From a bacterium (GTDB lineage Bacteria; UBP15; UBA6099; JAJRTR01), in NCBI GenBank assembly GCA_024278215.1, contig JAJRTR010000070.1:1-30939 (forward strand): 30,939 nt of DNA, written 5' to 3'. The notes below the pieces were generated by a model. The model saw only the letters and a program-made list of their open reading frames with translations. It searched no databases and was not told where the DNA came from. The position numbers and the translations under genes were made by a program. Shown here in pieces: positions 23,774 through 30,939 of the stretch (within the stretch, counting starts at the first letter, position 1; the number at the start of each line of letters is the position of its first letter).

Positions 23774-24952
23774 TCACTTATCCGCAAATTCAACAGACAG
23801 CATTCCAAGGCGCACATTTTTCATCAGTCCGGGATCGGTTTCAGCAAGTATCCGCATAAACGTCGCCCGATCTTCAGGTTTTATATTAAAACGCAGTGTC
23901 GCCACCCCGCTCTTCCATATCAGTTCAACACTTTTATCAAGACCGGTGATTCTACCGGACGCTATGTTCAGAAACCTGTCTGCATCAAAATACAGATCGC
24001 CGATCGTCAACAGTGACCCCGGAACATATTCGAGACCTGCCAGCGACCGGCACTTAAAAGAGCCGGCATTTTCAGCAGGTATGAGTTTTCCTCTCGTGCC
24101 GGTTGCAAGTCGCAGTACAGGCCGGCAACGAAAATTCAGAGGCGTTATGTGTATTTCCCCTTCCTGCCGGTTCCGCGGTGCGATTTCCACCAGGTAACTT
24201 AATTCGTTGATAATATATTTGTCACGTTTTGGAGACTCCATCGCAACCGCCGGGTAAATCCCAAGCACGCCGAACCCCATATAGACCGGGCATCGCCACA
24301 CATCTTCCATCCACGAGCGAACATCACCCGGCAGGCGTTCACTTGTCATGAAAACAGCTTTCAGCCCGGGCGCACCTTCTTTTTCGGCTATCTTTGTAAC
24401 CTGCACAAGCAAGCTCGCGTGCCCCATAAGAATAGTTGTATCATAAGGGGCGATCCGCGAAAATATCTGCACAGGTTCCACCTTCCCCGCAGGAAGACAG
24501 AAGGCGCCCATACGCTCGCACACCCTCTGGTGCACAACCCCGAAACCATTATATGAAAAGTCGTAACAGTTTATAAATCTGTCCGATTCGTCGACCCCGG
24601 CATTGCGAAACATATATTCGATGAAGGCCGTCGCTTCGCCCGTCTCCGACCAAGTGGCCTCCAGCCTTCCACCACCCGCGAGTGAACCCGGCGCTTCCAT
24701 CCCCATATTGCCGTCTGAAGCCTCGAAATCATTTATCCTCTCCGCCCTCTCCTTCAGGGACAAGGCGAACCAGCCCACACCCGACAGGGAATCGCCGGGC
24801 GAGTCAGGAATCTGCATGTTCCTGAATCGCTGCCCGTAGTAGCGGGTCTTTCTACACGCGACAAGCAGTTTTTCAAGTTCGGATTTTCTGATTTCACTGA
24901 AGCAACCGGCAGGATCGGGGGATGACTCGCAATTTTGATAAATATTAGGCAT
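23774..24952 (-). CDS. Degenerate PaaK-like paralogue lacking adenylation motifs
   Basis: 392 residues, clearly related to the next gene: CYDFSYNGFGVVHQRVCERM matches CFNYSFWVPGFVFQRGVERL, EGAPGLKAVFMTSERLPGDV matches HGAPKIKGIMTAGERITPQV, and VRSWMEDVWRCPVYMGFG matches VRSWMERVWGCNVYATYG. The ATP-handling motifs are altered or gone. The A3 TTGTQG loop is replaced by a serine/glycine segment, YGLTE reads GFGVLGIYP, and RYRTGD reads RLATGTRG. It is also ~60 residues shorter. It probably binds a similar ligand or partners the intact enzyme rather than catalysing adenylation. It is probably the first gene of a two-gene operon; no ribosome-binding site is evident before its ATG. Confidence 0.75.
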   Translation of the reverse strand: MPNIYQNCESSPDPAGCFSEIRKSELEKLLVACRKTRYYGQRFRNMQIPDSPGDSLSGVGWFALSLKERAERINDFEASDGNMGMEAPGSLAGGGRLEATWSETGEATAFIEYMFRNAGVDESDRFINCYDFSYNGFGVVHQRVCERMGAFCLPAGKVEPVQIFSRIAPYDTTILMGHASLLVQVTKIAEKEGAPGLKAVFMTSERLPGDVRSWMEDVWRCPVYMGFGVLGIYPAVAMESPKRDKYIINELSYLVEIAPRNRQEGEIHITPLNFRCRPVLRLATGTRGKLIPAENAGSFKCRSLAGLEYVPGSLLTIGDLYFDADRFLNIASGRITGLDKSVELIWKSGVATLRFNIKPEDRATFMRILAETDPGLMKNVRLGMLSVEFADK

Positions 24953-25028
24953 AAATCAGCATATTCCTATATCAGATTATTTGTCAATGACTGCGTCAAT
25001 TCTTCACTTTCCTGTTGCAGGCTATCTC

Positions 25029-25058
25029 TTGCAAAGCATGTCACGTAAATATTATAAT
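25029..25058 (+). promoter_or_regulatory. Sigma-70 promoter of the signalling operon
   Basis: TTGCAA (25029-25034), 18 bp, TATAAT (25053-25058, perfect). The transcript would start near 25065 and carry the whole ~180-nt palindromic repeat (25080-25261) in its 5' untranslated region before the small membrane protein gene. Confidence 0.65.
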
Positions 25059-25079
25059 GAGTTGTTATCCAAATAAACT

Positions 25080-25261
25080 GAGCCAATTGAAAAATTATAT
25101 TCGAAGCGAGGACGAACGAAATTGTTCCGAAGCAAGGCGGAGGTGTGAAATCCCCGCGTGCGTACTTGTAGAGTACGTTGTTGAGGATGATTATGCACCG
25201 ACAACGAAGCTGTTGACAATTGCAACCGACCGCCGCCGAATCAGAATTTTGCAAGTGGTTC
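25080..25261. repeat. ~180-bp palindromic MITE-like repeat, copy 2
   Basis: Ends GAGCCAATTGAAAAATTAT and AGAATTTTGCAAGTGGTTC. The two ~85-bp arms can be aligned to each other as an imperfect inverted repeat, with CGTAC-TTGTAGA-GTACG at the tip. It is the homologue of 4858-5037. The site lies between the promoter at 25029-25058 and the first gene of the signalling operon, so it is expected to be transcribed. Confidence 0.75.
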
Positions 25262-25284
25262 AAATTATAACAGGCAGGTATTTG

Positions 25285-25473
25285 ATGAGAAACCCGGCAG
25301 GCGGATTAGAATTTCGGCTTTTACTTTTCTCTCTTTTTTTCATCCTGTTTTGCTGGCCCATACTTTCCGGTACGAATATACAAGTCACTTATTTATTCAT
25401 GTTCCTTGTATGGGCGGCAATCATTATCGCTCTGTTCTTTATCAGTAGAACCGACAGGGTCGACACAACTTAA
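25285..25473 (+). CDS. Small two-TM membrane protein partnering the symporter-kinase
   Basis: 62 residues from ATG 25285. The open frame extends back into the palindromic repeat, which is not coding, so the later start is preferred; CAGGCAGGT is just upstream. Two hydrophobic helices are obvious: LLLFSLFFILFCWPIL, then VTYLFMFLVWAAIIIALFFI. A small two-TM protein directly before an SLC5-type symporter recalls the DUF4212/DUF485 small subunits of sodium:solute symporters. Here the downstream symporter is fused to a kinase, so this may be an accessory subunit of the sensor. That partnership is inferred from position. Confidence 0.8.
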   Translation: MRNPAGGLEFRLLLFSLFFILFCWPILSGTNIQVTYLFMFLVWAAIIIALFFISRTDRVDTT

Positions 25474-25505
25474 TCCGCATATTTTCATTCAGTACTACGG
25501 GTTAG
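25471..25505. repeat. TTTCACCA-loop hairpin repeat, degenerate copy E
   Basis: TTAATCCGCATATTTTCATTC followed by CGGGTTAG is a degenerate copy of the TTAACCCGCATATTTCACCA...CGGGTTAA unit. The stem is weakened. The 3' side holds two direct AGTACTAC repeats (25491-25498 and 25504-25511), each containing the palindrome AGTACT, 13 bp apart. Confidence 0.45.
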
Positions 25506-25538
25506 TACTACAGAAAGAGTGCCGTCAGGGAATATATA

Positions 25539-28370
25539 ATGTTCAATCCGAATATTATTGTCGCAGTTATACTTCTATACGTGCTGTTTCTGTTCATCGT
25601 CGCCGTAGCGGTCGAGCGCAGGGCCAAAACCGGCAGGAACCCCGGCAATAACGCAATTATCTATTCGCTCTCGCTCGCGGTCTATTGCACCACATGGACA
25701 TATTACGGAAGTGTAGGCAAAGCTGCTAATTCAGGACTGTTGTTTCTGACTATCTACGCGGGGCCGACACTCGGTGCGCTCTTCTGGTGGGTTGTTCTGC
25801 GCAAGCTGGTCAGGATAAAAGCGGCAAACAGAATAACGAGTCTGGCCGACTTTATTTCCGCGCGGTACGATAAATCCCCCGTAATCGCAGCGGCGGCGAC
25901 AATAATTGCTTTTATCGGTACTGCCCCATATATAGCGCTGCAATTGAAGGCGATGTTGTCGACATTTAAAATCATCACCCGGACCGCCGATATCGCCTAC
26001 ACATCATGGACCGATGTCAATCTGGGACTGCTTCTTGCGATAATGATGATTGTGTTCACAATAATGTTCGGCGCGCGGCGGCTCGACCCCACGGAAAGAC
26101 ATCAGGGCATGGTAGTGGTTCTTGTTGTGGAATGCCTGCTTAAACTATTCGCGTTTGTCGCCGCCGGTTTGTTCGTGACCTATTACCTTTATGACGGCAT
26201 GGGCGATATCATGCGACAGGTTGCCGAAAAACTACCGGAAGTATACAGCAACCTCGATGCAGGAAACATAACGCATCATTATACATGGTTGACGTATCTG
26301 ATTCTCGGCATGTCCGCCATAATATTCCTGCCGCGCCAGTTCCACGTCGCTGTGGTGGAGAATTTCGACGAGCGTCATATCAGGACAGCCGCCTGGCTTT
26401 TCCCGGCCTACATTTTCCTGATCAATATTTTTGTGCTGCCTATCGCACTGGGAGGGCTTCTGCACGGATTCCCCGGCAGCGCGGCAGATACATTCGTACT
26501 GCTGATGCCGATGAAATACGGCACTTCGTGGCTGGCTCTGCTTGTCTTTGTCGGCGGATGCGCCGCGGCCACCGGAATGATATTGATAACCACGATGACT
26601 ATGGCGACGATGATCACCAACCACATAATGATACCGGTTATCGAGTGGGTACCCCGGCTCGGTTTCTTAAGACGCCACCTGTTGAAATTACGCTGGCTGG
26701 CCATCGCCGGATTCATCTTGCTCGGGTACTGGTTCCAGGGCATCATCGGCGACACATACATGCTTGTCAGCATCGGGATAATGTCTTTTGCCGCCGTGTT
26801 GCAGTTCGCACCGGCGTCTATAGGCGGCATATTCTGGCGCGCGGGCAACAAACACGGCGCCCTCATGGGAATGTGCGCCGGTTTCCTCGTCTGGTTTTAT
26901 ACCCTGATGCTCCCGGCTGTAGCGAAAAGTGGATGGATATCCACTTATTTCATTCATAACGGCCTCTGGAGCATCGACATCCTGAGGCCTGAACATCTTT
27001 TCGGGGTCTCGATTCTCGACCCGATAAGCCACTCTGTTTTCTGGTCGATGCTGGTCAACATCAGTCTGTATATACTTGGTTCCCTCTGTTTCAAACAAAG
27101 TAAAGATGAACAAAAGATCGCAAACGAATTTGTGGGCATTCTTAATCCCGCAGGCGATATGAGGCAAACCGGCCGGGAACGATCTTACATAAAATTGAAA
27201 CCCAAGCGGACCGCTGTTCTGAAAATATTCCGCCGCTATTTTTCCCGGAAAGACGCCGAAGTGCTCGCTGAAAAGTGCATCGCGGAAAGTAACTTAAGCG
27301 ACAAGAAAAACATCACCGTCATCGAACTGGCCGAACTGCAGGAGATGGTCGAGAAACACCTTTCCGGCTCGATAGGAAAGGCGTCGGCTCACCAGACAAT
27401 ACGAAGCGAGAGCATTTTCAGCGAGGAAGAATCGACGGCTCTTTCCACCGCCTTCAGCGAGATACTTACCACCCTCAGGGTCAGCCCGGGCGAACTGAAA
27501 AGCAAAATTGACTACTACAAAGAGAGAGATGCCCTGATGACTCAGCATTCCGCCGAACTCGAGGCGAAAGTCGACGAACTCGAGGAGCATATCGCAAAAC
27601 GCAAGCGAGTGGAAAATGAGCTGGAAACCTATAAGACACATCTGGAAGAACTTGTCCGGGCACGCACTCAGGAACTAAAAGAAGCCCAGGAAAAGCTGGT
27701 AGCTTCGGAACGGCTTGCTGTGCTGGGCCAGTTCTCGGGCAGTGTCGCGCATGAAATCCGCAACCCGCTCGGAGTAATATCGGCCGCGGCCTACTACCTG
27801 AAGCGAAAGAACTCCGGCGACGACGAGAAAATTATCGCCAAGATAAATATGATAATGAACCAGACTAACCGTGTCGCAGAAATTATTGATAGTATTTTGA
27901 AACTTACCCGCATGGAAACGCCCGATTTGAAGAATGTCAATCTTGCCGACGCAGTGCGAGCCGTATTGTCGGACGTGCCGGACGGGATAACACTCGAATG
28001 GGAACCTCCGGTCGACGACATAATCGTGCAGGCGGACTGGAAACAACTGAACATTGCTCTCAATAACATTGTAAGAAACGCTGTCCAGGCCATGAATGAT
28101 AAAGGAACCCTCACGGTGAGGATTCGCATTGTGCCCGACAACGGAACAAACTGGGCGGAAGTGCTCATATCAGATACAGGCCCCGGTATATCAAAAGAAC
28201 ATCTCGACAAAATATTCACACCTTTGTTTACGAAAAAAATATACGGTATCGGCTTCGGGCTTTCAATTGTAAAAATGATTATCGAGCGACACAACGGAAC
28301 GATTGTCGCAACATCAAATCCCGGCAACGGCGCGGCGTTTACTCTCCGGCTGCCGCTGCCGGAACCATGA
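25539..28370 (+). CDS. SSS-family symporter fused to STAC domain and histidine kinase (CbrA-like)
   Basis: 943 residues; AGGGA precedes the ATG. Residues ~1-530 form about 13 membrane helices of the SLC5 sodium:solute symporter fold. Residues ~545-640 (LKIFRRYFSRKDAEVL ... HLSGSIGKASAHQTI) fit the STAC linker known from CbrA-type kinases. A coiled coil (~645-725) leads to the DHp helix FSGSVAHEIRNPLG, with His738 as phospho-site. The ATPase domain has N-box NNIVRNAVQAM (842-852), DTGPGIS, LFTKKIYGIGFGLSIV. No PAS domain is seen. This design couples solute transport or binding to phosphorylation; the ligand is unknown. It ends 18 bp before a REC-REC gene, its probable partner. Confidence 0.92.
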   Translation: MFNPNIIVAVILLYVLFLFIVAVAVERRAKTGRNPGNNAIIYSLSLAVYCTTWTYYGSVGKAANSGLLFLTIYAGPTLGALFWWVVLRKLVRIKAANRITSLADFISARYDKSPVIAAAATIIAFIGTAPYIALQLKAMLSTFKIITRTADIAYTSWTDVNLGLLLAIMMIVFTIMFGARRLDPTERHQGMVVVLVVECLLKLFAFVAAGLFVTYYLYDGMGDIMRQVAEKLPEVYSNLDAGNITHHYTWLTYLILGMSAIIFLPRQFHVAVVENFDERHIRTAAWLFPAYIFLINIFVLPIALGGLLHGFPGSAADTFVLLMPMKYGTSWLALLVFVGGCAAATGMILITTMTMATMITNHIMIPVIEWVPRLGFLRRHLLKLRWLAIAGFILLGYWFQGIIGDTYMLVSIGIMSFAAVLQFAPASIGGIFWRAGNKHGALMGMCAGFLVWFYTLMLPAVAKSGWISTYFIHNGLWSIDILRPEHLFGVSILDPISHSVFWSMLVNISLYILGSLCFKQSKDEQKIANEFVGILNPAGDMRQTGRERSYIKLKPKRTAVLKIFRRYFSRKDAEVLAEKCIAESNLSDKKNITVIELAELQEMVEKHLSGSIGKASAHQTIRSESIFSEEESTALSTAFSEILTTLRVSPGELKSKIDYYKERDALMTQHSAELEAKVDELEEHIAKRKRVENELETYKTHLEELVRARTQELKEAQEKLVASERLAVLGQFSGSVAHEIRNPLGVISAAAYYLKRKNSGDDEKIIAKINMIMNQTNRVAEIIDSILKLTRMETPDLKNVNLADAVRAVLSDVPDGITLEWEPPVDDIIVQADWKQLNIALNNIVRNAVQAMNDKGTLTVRIRIVPDNGTNWAEVLISDTGPGISKEHLDKIFTPLFTKKIYGIGFGLSIVKMIIERHNGTIVATSNPGNGAAFTLRLPLPEP

Positions 28371-28388
28371 GAAAGGTAGTGACATTAC

Positions 28389-29132
28389 ATGGCTGAAAGA
28401 GGAAAAGTTCTGCTGGTGGACGATGATAAAGACATCTGCGAAACGATAACGGACGTGCTCGAAATCGAGGATTACTCGGTGACGTCGGTCAACAGCGGCA
28501 TGGCGGCGCTGGAAGCGGTTGAGAAAAACAAATATGACGTTGTTCTTTTAGACATGATAATGCCCGGAATGAACGGTGTGGAAACACTGAAGAAGTTCAA
28601 GAAAATCGCTCCGGGAACACCCGTCATCATGGTCTCGGCTTTCTCCGTGGAAGATATGATCAGGGAATCCCTGAAAGAGGGAGCGTTCACAATATTAAAA
28701 AAACCGATAGACTTCGAATCGCTTTTCTCGACAATTGAAATGGCGCGCGGCAACGGCGGGCTCGTACTGGTTGTCGACGACGATAAAGATATTTGCGAGG
28801 TCGTCCGCTATTCGCTTGAAGAAAAAGGATACATGGTAAAAATCGCACTTGAAGGCGAATCCGCCGTCGAAAAAACGAGGGACATAAAATTCGATGTAAT
28901 TATTCTCGATATGAAACTACCGATAATGAATGGATTCGAAACCTTTCTTTCCATCCGCAACATACGCCCCGATGTTTGTGTTATACTCATAACCGGATAC
29001 CCTGAAAGTATGGGAAGTCTTATCGAAAAAGCAATGAATAAAGGTGCCTACCTTCATCTGAGAAAACCAATAAATATGGATGAATTGTTTGAAATTCTTA
29101 AAGAGATTATGCAGCGTTTGAGTGGAACCTGA
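28389..29132 (+). CDS. Tandem receiver (REC-REC) response regulator without output domain
   Basis: 247 residues, two complete receiver domains. REC1: acidic pocket LLVDDDKD (Asp11-13), phospho-acceptor Asp55 in LLDMIMPGMNG, conserved LKKP lysine 105. REC2: VVDDDKD, Asp174 in ILDMKLPIMNG, and lysine 226 in LRKP. No DNA-binding, GGDEF or kinase domain follows. A stand-alone tandem REC suggests a phosphorelay intermediate or a protein-interaction output. It is 18 bp downstream of the symporter-kinase, so that kinase is the likely phosphodonor. Which Asp is used, or whether both are, cannot be told. Confidence 0.92.
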   Translation: MAERGKVLLVDDDKDICETITDVLEIEDYSVTSVNSGMAALEAVEKNKYDVVLLDMIMPGMNGVETLKKFKKIAPGTPVIMVSAFSVEDMIRESLKEGAFTILKKPIDFESLFSTIEMARGNGGLVLVVDDDKDICEVVRYSLEEKGYMVKIALEGESAVEKTRDIKFDVIILDMKLPIMNGFETFLSIRNIRPDVCVILITGYPESMGSLIEKAMNKGAYLHLRKPINMDELFEILKEIMQRLSGT

Positions 29133-29176
29133 AGGTGAAAGTTATTTGATGCCGAAATGCTTTATAAAACTCCTTG

Positions 29177-29203
29177 CCCGCACTGGTGAAATAAGCGGAC
29201 TAA
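29177..29203. repeat. TTTCACCA-loop hairpin repeat, copy D
   Basis: CCGC (29178-29181) pairs with GCGG (29195-29198) around ACTGGTGAAATAA, followed by ACTAAACG. It is a weaker copy of the 5059-5089 unit in the same orientation. It lies shortly after the REC-REC stop codon and may be its transcript end. Confidence 0.55.
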
Positions 29204-29255
29204 ACGTAAACAAGTACATATAGCAAGAGCTTGACGAAATATTGCTGATCCTCAA

Positions 29256-29264
29256 TGCTATAAT
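29256..29264 (+). promoter_or_regulatory. Extended -10 promoter upstream of the adenylate cyclase gene
   Basis: TGC directly followed by TATAAT (29259-29264), i.e. a perfect extended -10. There is no good -35 at the normal spacing; TTGACG at 29231 is 22 bp away. The leader would be about 127 nt and contain the CCCCG hairpin and the GTGC repeat. Confidence 0.5.
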
Positions 29265-29275
29265 AGAAATGTATT

Positions 29276-29295
29276 CCCCGAAGCTTGCTGCGGGG
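29276..29295 (+). repeat. CCCCG/CGGGG hairpin repeat, copy 2
   Basis: CCCCG (29276-29280) and CGGGG (29291-29295) flank AAGCTTGCTG, and TTGATGAAAA follows. It is the counterpart of the element at 205-231. It lies in the leader of the cyclase gene, next to GTGC repeat copy 2. Confidence 0.55.
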
Positions 29296-29310
29296 TTGAT
29301 GAAAATATGT

Positions 29311-29380
29311 GTGCCGCACTCAAACCGCTCTTCTCCGGGCACAAACATGTGGCTTGTTGGATTCCGGCTGCTGGGTTAGG
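29311..29380 (+). repeat. Dispersed GTGC...GGGCAC repeat, copy 2
   Basis: Starts GTGCCGCACTCAAACCG, continues through CCGGGCACAAACATGTGG and ends CCGGCTGCTGGGTTAGG. GTGCCG can pair with CGGGCAC. It aligns over ~70 bp with 30750-30819 in the same orientation. The cyclase gene lies between these two copies. Confidence 0.7.
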
Positions 29381-29397
29381 AAATACAGATATTTTAT

Positions 29398-30741
29398 ATG
29401 AATATCAATAAACACCATAAAACTACTTCCGAAACAACCAATGATTTCAGTTGGTATATAAAAAAAACCTTTACGGCGGCATTATTCACTTCTATTTTTG
29501 TGCTTCTTTTGCCTTTGCTGTTCAATTATCTTGCTGAATACATGAAATCTGATATTAAGATAGTATTAAACGGCACAGAATACGTATTCAAGGATGTATC
29601 GAGCAGGATTGAACTTCCCTTTGTCCAAATATTTAAAGCTTATGCCGTTATGCTCATAATACGCATGATGCCGGGATTTCTCATTAAGAGAATAAATAAT
29701 ATCAATATTCACAAATATATCATTGAAGCAAGTCTGTATTCCACGGAATTTATATATTTGTTTATTATAAAATTTACCGGTGGGATCGAAAGTCCCGCTA
29801 ATATTTATTACATTATCCATGCGGTGACATTAAGCAGCATACTTACTAAGAAATCACTGGTTAAACACCAGATATTCATGTCGTTATGTGTAGCTTCAAT
29901 CTCACTGTCGGAATATATCGGATTAACAGGACATTACGATTTATTTTATCCTCCACTTGATATGTACACGAATTTTGCATATTTATTCACGACAACTACT
30001 TTTTTAATAGCTTTTATATTTGCTGTCGGCTTTAATTCTGCTAACGCTATTCAGAAATCCGTTGACAGGGAGAGAATAAAAAACACTTTTTATCGTTATT
30101 TATCTCCCCGGATAGCTGCCGATGTTCTGTCAAAAGAAAAAATCGATCTTGGTGGTGAGAACAGGATCGTCACAATTCTCTTTGCCGACATTCGAGACTT
30201 CACGACATACTCGCAAAGTAGTCAGCCTGAAAAGGTGGTAAAACATCTGAACGAGTTTTTCTCTGCCATGGTAGCCATTGTATTCAAGTATGAGGGCGCT
30301 TTAGATAAATATATCGGCGATGCCTTTATGGCTACCTTTGGAGTGCCCAAGGATCACCCCGACGATGAAATACGAGCCTGTAAAGCTGCCATCGAGATGA
30401 AGGAGACTCTTGTCAAGTTAAACAAAAAATGGGAGTCTGTATACAATCATCAGTTTAAGGTCGGGATAGGAATTAACACCGGTGAAGCAGTAGCCGGTAA
30501 TATCGGATCGGAAGAAAGAATGGAATATACGGTCATAGGCGATAGTGTAAACACGGCATCGCGGCTCGAGCAGTTGACTAAGAACTATCCTGCCGGAATA
30601 ATCATATCGGACAGCACTTACAAGGCAGTAAAAAACAAGGTCGAGGTAGTCCCTCTGGGTAAAGTAACGCTCAAAGGTAAGGCTGAACCTGTACAAGTAT
30701 ATGAGCTTATTGGATTAAAAGGTAGACCCTTGGAACGATAA
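29398..30741 (+). CDS. Membrane-anchored class III adenylate cyclase
   Basis: 447 residues: about six membrane helices in residues ~20-215, a short HAMP-like linker region (SVDRERIKNTFYRYLSPRIA), then a CHD catalytic domain (~255-440). Metal-binding aspartates are Asp264 (FADIRDF) and Asp308 (KYIGDA). The adenine-selecting pair is Lys304 and Thr378 (EYTVIGDSVN). Transition-state residues Asn385 and Arg389 (NTASRLE) are present. All catalytic positions are intact, and the Lys/Thr pair favours cAMP over cGMP. The gene is clearly more AT-rich, and the protein richer in Ile, Asn and Lys, than its neighbours. It lies between two direct repeat copies, hinting at separate acquisition. Confidence 0.92.
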   Translation: MNINKHHKTTSETTNDFSWYIKKTFTAALFTSIFVLLLPLLFNYLAEYMKSDIKIVLNGTEYVFKDVSSRIELPFVQIFKAYAVMLIIRMMPGFLIKRINNINIHKYIIEASLYSTEFIYLFIIKFTGGIESPANIYYIIHAVTLSSILTKKSLVKHQIFMSLCVASISLSEYIGLTGHYDLFYPPLDMYTNFAYLFTTTTFLIAFIFAVGFNSANAIQKSVDRERIKNTFYRYLSPRIAADVLSKEKIDLGGENRIVTILFADIRDFTTYSQSSQPEKVVKHLNEFFSAMVAIVFKYEGALDKYIGDAFMATFGVPKDHPDDEIRACKAAIEMKETLVKLNKKWESVYNHQFKVGIGINTGEAVAGNIGSEERMEYTVIGDSVNTASRLEQLTKNYPAGIIISDSTYKAVKNKVEVVPLGKVTLKGKAEPVQVYELIGLKGRPLER

Positions 30742-30749
30742 AACTCTGT

Positions 30750-30819
30750 GTGCTGTGCTCAAACCGTATTTGAGTGGGCACAAAAATGCGGCCTGTTTGG
30801 TCCGGCTGTGCCGGGTTAA
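30750..30819 (+). repeat. Dispersed GTGC...GGGCAC repeat, copy 3
   Basis: Begins GTGCTGTGCTCAAACCG, 8 bp after the cyclase stop codon. CTCAAA pairs with TTTGAG around CCGTA, extended by GTG/GGGCAC. The 3' half CCGGCTGTGCCGGGTTAAC matches copy 2. It may serve as the cyclase transcript end. The remaining ~120 bp to the window end show no gene. Confidence 0.7.
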
Positions 30820-30939
30820 CCCGAATACTGCTAGGTTAAGAATCAATATGTTGCACTTGTACTCGATTCGTAGTGTTGGGCCAACAGGCATGGGACGTAC
30901 CGGCCAATTGCTCATCTATATTCGTTTAAGCCCCCTCGG

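Noticed and set aside
25015-25284. N-terminal extension of the 62-aa membrane protein through the palindromic repeat
   Set aside because: The frame is open only by chance. It crosses the promoter and the repeat, and the other repeat copy is not open in the same frame.

Overview
The window looks like chromosomal DNA of an uncultured Gram-negative bacterium of roughly 50 % GC. The reasons are the SLBB/polysaccharide-export outer-membrane protein, good sigma-70-type promoters, an LCP-nadD-rsfS block, a CbrA-like symporter-kinase and many small dispersed palindromic repeats. The gene mix would suit a lineage such as Omnitrophota or another PVC/deltaproteobacteria-like group, but nothing in the sequence fixes the phylum and I hold that guess weakly.

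Layout. 1-2.3 kb: a cytosolic-looking (alpha/alpha)6-barrel protein. 2.3-3.9 kb (-): a GT-C-type membrane glycosyltransferase. 3.93-4.74 kb: a decayed insertion sequence bounded by inverted repeats, holding a broken transposase C-terminus (-) and a DUF6788-like gene (+) behind a near-consensus promoter. 4.86-5.04 kb: a palindromic MITE-like repeat. 5.1-6.7 kb: an orphan two-NBD sugar ABC ATPase. 6.7-10.7 kb: an apparent operon of two helix-turn-helix plus coiled-coil proteins, nadD, an LCP-family gene and rsfS. 10.9-13.4 kb: an SLBB export protein and a convergent SGNH hydrolase. 13.5-17.8 kb: NamZ (DUF1343), then guaA-hpt-inositol-phosphatase-like. 18-20.3 kb (-): a secreted GH2-like protein. 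20.56-22.02 kb: an IS with long imperfect inverted repeats, a 6-bp target duplication and a transposase that appears to need a -1 frameshift. 22.3-25 kb (-): two tandem PaaK-like adenylate-forming proteins, one degenerate. 25-29.1 kb: a signalling operon (small two-TM protein, SSS-STAC-histidine kinase, REC-REC). 29.4-30.7 kb: an AT-rich class III adenylate cyclase between two direct copies of a dispersed repeat.

How the genes fit. Cell-envelope and exopolysaccharide functions (GT-C, SLBB, SGNH, LCP, NamZ, GH2-like) are mixed with housekeeping genes (nadD, rsfS, guaA, hpt). The two signalling modules sit together at the right end. I do not see a defence system, a CRISPR array, rRNA or tRNA.

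Most unusual are the intergenic regions. At least four dispersed repeat families occupy them: a TTTCACCA-loop hairpin, a ~180-bp palindrome, a ~70-bp GTGC...GGGCAC repeat and a CCCCG/CGGGG hairpin. Two IS elements, the G_TTA_AAT frameshift candidate and the paired HTH/coiled-coil genes are the other items most worth following up.
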